Shown here piece by piece: positions 1 to 7,133 of a stretch of 64,000 nucleotides of DNA (position 1 is its first letter; the number at the start of each line of letters is the position of its first letter). The translations under genes were made by a program, and so were the position numbers. This DNA comes from Candidatus Saccharibacteria bacterium UBA6175 (GTDB taxonomy: Bacteria; Patescibacteriota; Saccharimonadia; Saccharimonadales; Saccharimonadaceae), in NCBI GenBank assembly GCA_002422915.1, contig DITV01000004.1, positions 220 through 64,219 on the forward strand. The letters are read 5' to 3'. The notes under the pieces are model-generated. The model had not been told where the DNA came from. It made no database searches and saw only the letters and a list, made by a program, of their open reading frames with translations.

Positions 1-23
1 GCCAGGATCAAACTCTCCATAAA
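1..23 (-). rRNA. rrs: 16S rRNA, 5' end only
   Basis: Read on the minus strand, bases 15 to 1 are GAGTTTGATCCTGGC, the universal start of bacterial 16S rRNA. By comparison with E. coli the mature 5' end lies about 8 bases further upstream. The rest of the gene runs off the left edge of the window. Confidence 0.95.
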
Positions 24-212
24 ATGTGTTTCTATTTCAAAACACACGACTCGATAAACATAATTAACTGACGATGAAATTTGTAAGACTCACTCTCTTT
101 ACAGAAAACAAGCTTACAAAAGATTTGCACTACTAAATTGTCAAAGATCTCGTCTTTTCTTTTGTTCAACTCCACAGTTGCAACATTTTTTTCGCCGCCT
201 AAGCGACTAGAC
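24..212 (-). promoter_or_regulatory. rRNA operon leader with boxA-like antitermination site
   Basis: This is the transcribed spacer between the rRNA promoter and the 16S start. On the minus strand, bases 150-134 read GATCTTTGACAATTTAG, which resembles the boxA antitermination element of rRNA leaders (E. coli core CTTTAACAATTT). A small hairpin GTGTTT/AAACAC lies just upstream of the 16S start and may belong to the processing region. There is no open frame. Confidence 0.65.
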
Positions 213-219
213 TCTGATA

Positions 220-248
220 AATATACACTCTCTCTGTTACAGAGTCAA
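220..248 (-). promoter_or_regulatory. rRNA operon promoter
   Basis: On the minus strand TTGACT (248-243) is followed after exactly 17 bases by TATATT (225-220), a near-consensus sigma70-type promoter. The predicted start near 213 gives a leader of about 190 nt to 16S. It sits just past the stop of the divPAP gene, so read-through from gyrBA is also possible. Confidence 0.85.
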
Positions 249-255
249 GTGTTTC

Positions 256-696
256 TCATTGATTGACTGTCGCGAAAAATACTACAAGAGCTACGCTGAT
301 GCCCCAGAGTGCACCAACAAAGACTTCGAGTGGCGTATGGCCTTTAGCCACGCGTGGCGGCACGCCTTTTCGCTTAATTTCTGTGAAATACGCCAGTAAT
401 GCAGCGCCCTGCTCGCCAGATGAGCGACGAACCATGACCGCATCGTACATCACGACTGCCGAGAAAATTGCGGCGAGTGCAAAGAGTCCTGAGCCAAAGC
501 CATCGACCAGCCCGATCACCGTCGTCATAGCAATGACTGTGGCCGTGTGGGCGCTCGGCATATCGCCAGAGAGGTATAGAAGGTTCATCTGTCGGAAACT
601 TTTGGTGCGAATACTCTTAATAAGGTACTTCGCGATTTGTGCAGACGCCCAGGCGACGGCGCCGACAATCAGGTAGATTGACAGCGTGACGTCCAT
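256..696 (-). CDS. divergent PAP2 family membrane protein
   Basis: A 146-residue protein of the divergent PAP2 (DUF212, acid phosphatase/vanadium-haloperoxidase-related) family. It has hydrophobic segments at about 5-25, 50-75 and 120-143, with the family signature SGDMPSAHTA near residues 43-52 and RRSSGEQG and KGHTPLEV motifs further on. PAP2 relatives hydrolyse phosphate esters at membranes, but the substrate of this divergent group is not established. It starts 2 bp after the gyrA stop and ends just before the rRNA promoter, so it is probably the last gene of a gyrB-gyrA-divPAP transcript. Confidence 0.85.
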   Translation of the reverse strand: MDVTLSIYLIVGAVAWASAQIAKYLIKSIRTKSFRQMNLLYLSGDMPSAHTATVIAMTTVIGLVDGFGSGLFALAAIFSAVVMYDAVMVRRSSGEQGAALLAYFTEIKRKGVPPRVAKGHTPLEVFVGALWGISVALVVFFATVNQ

Positions 697-698
697 GC

Positions 699-3218
699 CT
701 AGGCCTCGCCTTCTTCTTCAGGCTCTTCAACTGGCTGTGCGGGAACGAACCCGAACGAGGAAACCTTGTCACCTTCACCGGTACGCATGACGCGGACACC
801 TTGGGTGGTGCGACCGAGGGTTGGAATATCCTTTAGGCCTACGCGAATTGCCTGTCCCTTGCTTGAAATCAGCAGAAGCTCGTTCGTGTCAGGCTCAAGA
901 GAGCGTACTGCAACGATCGGACCCGTCTTCGCCGTCACAATCGCGGCTTTAATACCCACGCCACCACGTTTGTGCGACGGGAACTGTGCGGCTTTAGTGA
1001 TCTTGCCGTAGCCACTTTCGCTAATGACCACTAGGTTGCCTTCATTATTGCTGACGATATCCATACCGACAACACGGTCGTTCGGTCGCAGGCGGACACC
1101 GCGGACACCGCGAGCCGCACGGCCCATTGGGCGGGCATCGGTTTCACTAAAGCGAATCGCTTGACCAACAGATGTTGAGACGATTACATCGTCTTGACCA
1201 GTCGTCTTCTTAATCCAGCGGAGTTCATCGCCTTCATCAAGCTTGATTGCGATCAAGCCGTTGGTACGAATGTTTGCGTAGTCCTTAAACGGTGTTTTCT
1301 TAACGGTACCGTTGGTGGTGGCCATAAATAAGTAGCCGTCGTCACCATCATCTTTGCCGTGTTTAATAATCGAAGTGATCTTCTCTTCTGGCTGAAGGGC
1401 GAGTAGGTTGACTGCAGCAACACCCTTAGCAGCAAGCGATGCTGCGGGAACTTCGTACGCCTTCAAGCGGAAGATACGACCCTTGTTAGTGAAGAACAGC
1501 AGGTAATCATGTGTGCTGGCTGGGATAAGCTGGTCAATGACGTCTTCTTCCTTCGTCGTCATCCCCCGCTTGCCTTTTCCACCACGATGCTGACGGCGAT
1601 ATTCGCTGACAAGTGTTCGTTTGATGTAGTTTTCGGTGGTCAGAAGAATGACTGAGTTCTCTTCAGGAATCAGCTCTTCGTCACTAAACTTGCCAAGTTC
1701 ATAATTAATGATCTTTGAACGACGCTCGTCGCCGTATTTCTCTTTCATTTCAAGCAGTTCGCCCTTAATGATCTTCAGAATTTCGGTTTCATCAGCAAGA
1801 ATTGCTTCAAACTTGGCTATCATTGCCAGTAGTTCTGCCAGTTCGTTCTCAATCGCCGCTCGTTCAAGGCCAGTCAGGCGTCGGAGTTGCATCGCCAGGA
1901 TTGCTTTCGCTTGAATCTCGCTCAGCTTGAAGCTCTTGATCAAATTAGCTTCGGCTTCTTCGCTGGTTTTGCTGGCGCGAATGATGCGGATCACTTCGTC
2001 GATGTTATCAAGCGCAATTTTATAGCCCTCAAGAATATGAGCGCGTTCTTTGGCTTTACGAAGTTCGTATTCAGTGCGTCGACGGACTACTACTTGGCGG
2101 TGCTTAATGAACTCACTTAAGATTTCACTGAGTCCTAGGACCCGTGGCTGAATGCCGTCAATCAAGGCAAGCATGTTGAAGTGGAACGAAGTCTGCAAAG
2201 CAGTGAGCTTGTACAGCTGGTTTAGGACCTTCTTTGGATATGAGTCCTTCTTGAGCTCAATCACAATACGCACCGCGCCACGGGCACTTTCGTCGCGCAG
2301 GTCGGAAATCTGAATCTTCTTCTCTTTATATAAGTCAGCGATCTTCTCAATCAGCGATGCTTTGTTGACCGCATACGGCATTTCAGTCACCACAATCTGG
2401 TGACGGCCCTTCTTAGTCTCTTCGATGTTAGCAACTGCCCGAATCGTAACGCTACCACGACCTGTTTGGTAGGCCTGTTTCATTGGTGCACCACCGTAGA
2501 CAACGGCGCCAGTTGGGAAGTCTGGTCCCTTGACGTGCTTCAGTAGGTCATCGATGGTTGCCTCTGGGTTGTCGATTAATTCAACGGCAGCATCAACCAA
2601 TTCGCCCAAGTTGTGCGGCGGAATACTAGTCGCCATACCAACAGCAATACCGATCTGGCCGTTCAATAGAAGGTTCGGTAGCTTGGCTGGCAATACGCTC
2701 GGCTCTTGTTCAGAACCATCGTAGTTGTCACGGAAGGTCACGGTATCTTTGTCGAGGTCATCAAGTAGCTCGTTACCGGCCCGGCCCAAGCGAGCCTCAG
2801 TATATCGGCTGGCAGCCGCAGGGTCGCCGTCCATTGAGCCAAAGTTTCCCTGCCCCTGAACGAGCGGGTAACGCATCACCCAGTCTTGGGCAAGACGGAC
2901 CATTGAATCATAAATCGAGCTATCGCCGTGTGGGTGGTACTTACCCATCACCTCACCAGCAATACGAGCTGACTTTGCAAACTTGCCACCTGGTCGAAGG
3001 CCTTGTTCGCCCATGGTGTACAAAATACGACGGTGCACCGGCTTCATACCGTCACGGACGTCTGGAAGTGCACGATCGATAATGACGCTCATTGAATAAC
3101 GGAGGAAGCTGTCTTCCATGACATCTTCAACGGTACGGTGCTCGAGCGTCTTTGAGTGCGTCTGTTCCGGCACAACGATCAGATCATCTTCAAGTGGTGT
3201 TGTAATTTCGTCATCCAT
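699..3218 (-). CDS. gyrA: DNA gyrase subunit A
   Basis: Breakage-reunion subunit of the type II topoisomerase that introduces negative supercoils. The N-terminal core has LRYSMSVIIDRALPDVRDG, the quinolone-determining region HPHGDSSIYD (wild-type Ser and Asp) and the catalytic Tyr in AASRYTEARL. The C-terminal third is the beta-pinwheel, with a GyrA-box-like QHRGGKGKRG motif, and the tail is acidic. I place the start at the ATG at 3218, one base after the gyrB stop (translational coupling). A TTG 7 codons upstream, inside gyrB, is the alternative. Length (839 residues) is normal. Confidence 0.97.
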   Translation of the reverse strand: MDDEITTPLEDDLIVVPEQTHSKTLEHRTVEDVMEDSFLRYSMSVIIDRALPDVRDGMKPVHRRILYTMGEQGLRPGGKFAKSARIAGEVMGKYHPHGDSSIYDSMVRLAQDWVMRYPLVQGQGNFGSMDGDPAAASRYTEARLGRAGNELLDDLDKDTVTFRDNYDGSEQEPSVLPAKLPNLLLNGQIGIAVGMATSIPPHNLGELVDAAVELIDNPEATIDDLLKHVKGPDFPTGAVVYGGAPMKQAYQTGRGSVTIRAVANIEETKKGRHQIVVTEMPYAVNKASLIEKIADLYKEKKIQISDLRDESARGAVRIVIELKKDSYPKKVLNQLYKLTALQTSFHFNMLALIDGIQPRVLGLSEILSEFIKHRQVVVRRRTEYELRKAKERAHILEGYKIALDNIDEVIRIIRASKTSEEAEANLIKSFKLSEIQAKAILAMQLRRLTGLERAAIENELAELLAMIAKFEAILADETEILKIIKGELLEMKEKYGDERRSKIINYELGKFSDEELIPEENSVILLTTENYIKRTLVSEYRRQHRGGKGKRGMTTKEEDVIDQLIPASTHDYLLFFTNKGRIFRLKAYEVPAASLAAKGVAAVNLLALQPEEKITSIIKHGKDDGDDGYLFMATTNGTVKKTPFKDYANIRTNGLIAIKLDEGDELRWIKKTTGQDDVIVSTSVGQAIRFSETDARPMGRAARGVRGVRLRPNDRVVGMDIVSNNEGNLVVISESGYGKITKAAQFPSHKRGGVGIKAAIVTAKTGPIVAVRSLEPDTNELLLISSKGQAIRVGLKDIPTLGRTTQGVRVMRTGEGDKVSSFGFVPAQPVEEPEEEGEA

Positions 3219-3219
3219 A

Positions 3220-5202
3220 TTAAATATCCAATTCCTCAACGTTTACATCTTTGGCGCGTGATTGAATGAAGCTCTTTCGAAGACTCACTTCATCACCCAT
3301 CAGCTTCGTGAAAATGGCATCAGCCCGCTCAGCATCCTGGACTTTTACCTGCACCAGCACACGGTTCTCTGGGTTCATGGTCGTTTCCCATAGCTGGTCA
3401 GCGTCCATTTCACCAAGTCCCTTGTAGCGCTGCACGTCGGTAAGACCCGCTTGCTTGAGCAAACTATCTTCTGGGTTAATCGTTGTACCAGCCGCGCGAC
3501 GGGCGGCAATCAGCTCTTGAATTTTTTCGTCACGCTCTTCGTCGCTGTAGGCATACCATCGCTTCGTTCCGCCTGCCTTGAGCAAGAACAACGGCGGTTT
3601 CGCCATGTACACGTGTCCACCATCGACGACTTCTTTCATGTAGCGGAACAAGAACGTCAACAACAGCGTTGAAATGTGGCTTCCGTCGACGTCGGCGTCA
3701 GTCATGATAATAATGCGGTGGTAGCGCAGTCCATTAATATCGAACTGGTCGCCAATCCCCACGCCAAGTGCCTTAATTAGGCTCACAATTTCGTTGTTGG
3801 CGAGCATACGGTCCAGTCGGGCTCGCTCAACGTTCAGCACCTTACCACGAAGTGGCAAAATTGCCTGCGTCTTACTATCACGACCAGATTTAGCCGATCC
3901 ACCAGCCGAGTCTCCCTCAACAATATAGATTTCAGAGGCCGAAGGGTCTTTGCTCGAACAGTCAGCCAGCTTACCGGGAAGGCTCAAGCCATCAAGCGCG
4001 CCTTTTCGGATGACATTATCACGGGCGGCACGAGCCGCTTGGCGCGCACGAGCTGCCAGAAGTGATTTTCCGATAATTTTCTTGGCAATCGCTGGGTTTT
4101 CGTCCAGGTAGTACGCAAAGTACTCGGTCATCACCTGCTCAACATAGCGTCGAACTTCCGGGTTACCGAGCTTGTTCTTTGTCTGCCCTTCGAATTGAGG
4201 GTCAGGCAGCTTCACAAGGATAATTGCCGTTAGGCCTTCGCGGATGTCATCACCGCTTAAGTTATCCTCTTTTTCTTTCAAAAGGCCACTCTTACGTGCG
4301 TACTCATTAATAACGCGGGTCATCGCTGAGCGGAAGCCGATTAAGTGCGTTCCCCCATCAGGAGTGAGGACGTTATTGGCGAACGGCTTCACCATTTCAA
4401 CGAAGGTTTCGTTGTATTGCACAGCTACTTCCACCATCGAGTCTTCGACTTGCTTTTCAACGTAGAACACTTCGTCGCTTAAGACTTCTTTGCCGATGTT
4501 GAGGTGCTTGACGTAGCTCTGAATACCACCCTCAAAGTAAAAGGCGGCCCGCTCGCTGGTGCGCTCGTCGCGAACGGCAACATAAATACCTTTTGTCAGG
4601 TAGGCTTGGTGGCGAAGGTAGTCGACCACCCATTTGTAATCGAATTCGACGGTCTCTTTAAAGATAGTGGGGTCTGGATAAAACGTAATCGTGGTGCCGT
4701 TAATACGATCTGTCTTGCCGACTTTCTTAAACGGTACTTTGGTACCGCCACGTTCAAATTCAATGCGGTAGAGCTCACCGTTTTTCACCACTTCAGCAAT
4801 CATCAGTGTCGAAAGCGCGTTCACCACACTTGAACCTACGCCGTGAAGCCCAGATGACACCTTGTATCCCCCACCACCGAACTTACCACCGGCGTGCAGG
4901 ACCGTCAGCACGGTTTCAAGCGTACTCAGGCCGGTCTTTGGGTGTTTGTCGATAGGAATACCACGTCCATCGTCAGAAATCGTAATACCGCCATCGGCAA
5001 GGATGACGACATCGACACGAGTTGCATAGCCTGCGATCGCTTCATCGATTGAGTTGTCGGCGATTTCCTTAATAAGATGGTGTACGCCATCAAAACCGGT
5101 GCTTCCGATGTACATCCCTGGTCGCTTGCGAACTGGTTCAAGCCCCTCCAGAACCTGAATTTGCGAACCATCGTAAGAATTGTCTGTTTTCTGTTTCACC
5201 AC
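3220..5202 (-). CDS. gyrB: DNA gyrase subunit B
   Basis: ATPase subunit of gyrase. Visible are the GHKL ATPase region (QVLEGLEPVRKRPGMYIGS, DNSIDEA, DDGRGIP, GLHGVGSSVVNALS), the TOPRIM domain (EGDSAGGSAKSGRD, DADVDGSH) and the C-terminal QRYKGLGEM motif. The start is uncertain. The frame opens at a TTG at 5256, with ATGs at 5235 and 5226. The GTG at 5202 is preceded by AAAGGA and leaves a family-typical N-terminus of about 13 residues before QIQVLEGLE. The -10 TATAAT at 5264-5259 makes the TTG too close to the transcript start. It is coupled to gyrA. Confidence 0.96.
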   Translation of the reverse strand: MVKQKTDNSYDGSQIQVLEGLEPVRKRPGMYIGSTGFDGVHHLIKEIADNSIDEAIAGYATRVDVVILADGGITISDDGRGIPIDKHPKTGLSTLETVLTVLHAGGKFGGGGYKVSSGLHGVGSSVVNALSTLMIAEVVKNGELYRIEFERGGTKVPFKKVGKTDRINGTTITFYPDPTIFKETVEFDYKWVVDYLRHQAYLTKGIYVAVRDERTSERAAFYFEGGIQSYVKHLNIGKEVLSDEVFYVEKQVEDSMVEVAVQYNETFVEMVKPFANNVLTPDGGTHLIGFRSAMTRVINEYARKSGLLKEKEDNLSGDDIREGLTAIILVKLPDPQFEGQTKNKLGNPEVRRYVEQVMTEYFAYYLDENPAIAKKIIGKSLLAARARQAARAARDNVIRKGALDGLSLPGKLADCSSKDPSASEIYIVEGDSAGGSAKSGRDSKTQAILPLRGKVLNVERARLDRMLANNEIVSLIKALGVGIGDQFDINGLRYHRIIIMTDADVDGSHISTLLLTFLFRYMKEVVDGGHVYMAKPPLFLLKAGGTKRWYAYSDEERDEKIQELIAARRAAGTTINPEDSLLKQAGLTDVQRYKGLGEMDADQLWETTMNPENRVLVQVKVQDAERADAIFTKLMGDEVSLRKSFIQSRAKDVNVEELDI

Positions 5203-5258
5203 GATACTATTTCCTTTACCCCTCATTCCGGCCATTGGCGGACGTTTGACTGTCAATT

Positions 5259-5264
5259 ATTATA
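5259..5264 (-). promoter_or_regulatory. gyrB-gyrA promoter, -10 element
   Basis: Minus-strand TATAAT (5264-5259) with no good -35. It implies transcription starting near 5252 and a leader of 15-50 nt depending on the gyrB start. Confidence 0.6.
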
Positions 5265-5355
5265 GCGAAAAATAATTGTTCACGCTAGAGCTATTGCACT
5301 GAACATATTTCTTATGCTAATCTTAACCTCAAGAGGTTCTCTTTAAAAAATACAC
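5265..5355 (+). promoter_or_regulatory. promoter and leader of the LPKTG protein gene
   Basis: In the divergent gap, TTGCAC is followed after 18 bases by TAATCT on the plus strand, a plausible promoter. The leader then contains AACCTCAAGAGGTT (5325-5338), a small inverted repeat with a CAAG loop that also holds the only purine-rich stretch (AAGAGG), about 20 bases before the ATG. It could modulate ribosome access; this is inference. Confidence 0.45.
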
Positions 5356-6555
5356 ATGTTTAGAAAAATAGTCGCTAATCTATCATTCAGCCCTGCACTC
5401 GTTGGGCAACTTAGCTTTTACGCCAAACGACTTCGCAAAGAAGAGGTAACGCGGCGCACCGGCCTTGTCTTCGTCGCCCTTGCATTGGTCGTTCAGTCAT
5501 TCGTTGTGTTCCAGCCACCAGAATCGGCTAATGCCTCAAATGCCGCTGACTTCGTCAATGGTGGCCTTGGGCTCGGCTCAGCTCGTTCTTTCGACAATTT
5601 TATGCGCCCTTACGACGCGAACACAAAGTATTTAAAAGATATTATGAACCGTTTCGGCATCACCCGCCAAGAAATCCTCAATACCAAGTTCAGCTCTTTT
5701 ATCACCAGTAGCAATAAGTTAAGCTGGGGGCACGTCGCAAAACCAGGAAGTACTGCAGTAAAGGTGCAGAATGCAGCCGGACAAGACGTTGTGACCGTTC
5801 ACGGTCGCCCTATTACCATCGCAAATGGTACCGGAACTCGTATTTATGGGTGGATCGGCTACTCGCAATCAATGGGTTGGTTCGCCATAATGCAATCATG
5901 TGGTAACCTCGTCACCGAGAAGCTCCCCCCTACACCAACGCCTCCTACCCCTCCGCCAACACCTGAAACACCAAAACCTGCTAAAATCGAGCTCTCAAAA
6001 GCAACCAAAAATATTTCTCAAGGCAACATTGACGCCCAAACGAGCGTCGCTCGAGCCGGAGACCGGATTAGCTTTACCATTACGGCAACAAATAGTGGCG
6101 GAACTGCTGCACCAGTAGAGTTCTCTGACAATCTTGACGACGTTCTTGAGTACTCAACACTTGTCGATGATGGAGGTGGTACGTTTAATGCTCAGACAAA
6201 GGTACTGATGTGGCCTACCGTCACTCTTGGCGCCGGGCAGACTGCAACCCGAACCTTTGCGGTTAACGTCCTTGCCACAACGCCAACGACACCACAAGGA
6301 CAAAGTGAACCAAGCTCATATAACTGTGTCATGGAAAATGTTTTTGGCACTGCATCGGTAAAAGTGCCAGTAAGCTGTGCGCCTCCAAAGGTGGTTGAAC
6401 AAATCGTTACCGAACTGCCGAAAACCGGCCCTACCGAAAACATTATCTTCGGTGCTGTATTACTTTCGGTCGTCACCTATTTCTACTTCCGCTCACGTCA
6501 GCTCGGAAAAGAAGTTCGCCTGATCCGCAAAGACCTTAACGTAGGAACCATCTAA
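5356..6555 (+). CDS. LPXTG-type surface protein with DUF11-like domain
   Basis: A 399-residue exported protein. Residues about 35-55 form a hydrophobic signal/anchor followed by an Ala-rich possible cleavage site (ANASNA). An extracellular N-terminal region of unknown fold leads to a Pro/Thr linker (about 190-210). Next comes a DUF11-like beta domain (about 213-305: GDRISFTITATNSG, FSDNLDDVLEYS). A sorting-signal-like C-terminus follows: LPKTG at 354-358, a hydrophobic stretch, then a basic tail. The tail after the hydrophobic segment is about 20 residues, longer than in classical sortase substrates, so it could be membrane-retained. The next gene follows after 1 bp. Confidence 0.7.
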   Translation: MFRKIVANLSFSPALVGQLSFYAKRLRKEEVTRRTGLVFVALALVVQSFVVFQPPESANASNAADFVNGGLGLGSARSFDNFMRPYDANTKYLKDIMNRFGITRQEILNTKFSSFITSSNKLSWGHVAKPGSTAVKVQNAAGQDVVTVHGRPITIANGTGTRIYGWIGYSQSMGWFAIMQSCGNLVTEKLPPTPTPPTPPPTPETPKPAKIELSKATKNISQGNIDAQTSVARAGDRISFTITATNSGGTAAPVEFSDNLDDVLEYSTLVDDGGGTFNAQTKVLMWPTVTLGAGQTATRTFAVNVLATTPTTPQGQSEPSSYNCVMENVFGTASVKVPVSCAPPKVVEQIVTELPKTGPTENIIFGAVLLSVVTYFYFRSRQLGKEVRLIRKDLNVGTI

Positions 6556-6556
6556 C

Positions 6557-7126
6557 ATGAGCAGCCCCGAACAATTCAGCGAAAGCGAACGATCGATCGA
6601 AACCCCAAAGGTATCGGCCGAGCAGCTCGAGCGCCTTTCAAGCCCCGAAAAAACAGCTGAGCGCGACGTTGAAAGTGGTGAAAAGAAAGAAGCCCAGGCT
6701 CGCGTTGAAGCACTTGAAGCCGCTGTGAGTGTTGAAAAATCAAGCGCCGAGAAGGACAAAAAGCCTGCCACAGCCGCTCCCCGCCGCCGCGGTGCGATCA
6801 GCAAGAAAGAAAAAGAGGCGAGCTTTAAACGTCACATGAAAGACGTTCAAGCCCAGCTTCCTGCCACCCAGCGCGCTTTCAGCAAGCTTATTCACAATCC
6901 AGTCGTTGAAAAAACCAGCGAATTTATCGGTGGCACCGTCGCACGACCAAATGCCATTCTGGCGGGTTCAGTGGTTGCCTTCTTTGCTGTCCTCGGTGTC
7001 TACGTACTTGCCAAGAACCTTGGCTACGTCCTTTCAGGATTCGAAACAATTGCCGCCTTTATCATCGGCTGGATCATTGGTATTTTGTACGACTACTTCC
7101 GAACAATGATTACCGGCAAGAAGTAG
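6557..7126 (+). CDS. hypothetical protein, charged N-terminus and two C-terminal membrane segments
   Basis: A 189-residue protein I do not recognise. Residues 1-115 are highly charged (Glu/Lys/Ser, coiled-coil-like) with a PRRRG patch near 75. Residues about 133-180 form two hydrophobic segments joined by a short turn, ending in a basic tail. It begins 1 bp after the LPKTG gene stop, with AGGA upstream, so the two are cotranscribed. A structural role near the envelope with the upstream surface protein is inference only. Confidence 0.75.
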   Translation: MSSPEQFSESERSIETPKVSAEQLERLSSPEKTAERDVESGEKKEAQARVEALEAAVSVEKSSAEKDKKPATAAPRRRGAISKKEKEASFKRHMKDVQAQLPATQRAFSKLIHNPVVEKTSEFIGGTVARPNAILAGSVVAFFAVLGVYVLAKNLGYVLSGFETIAAFIIGWIIGILYDYFRTMITGKK

Positions 7127-7133
7127 CTTTTCT

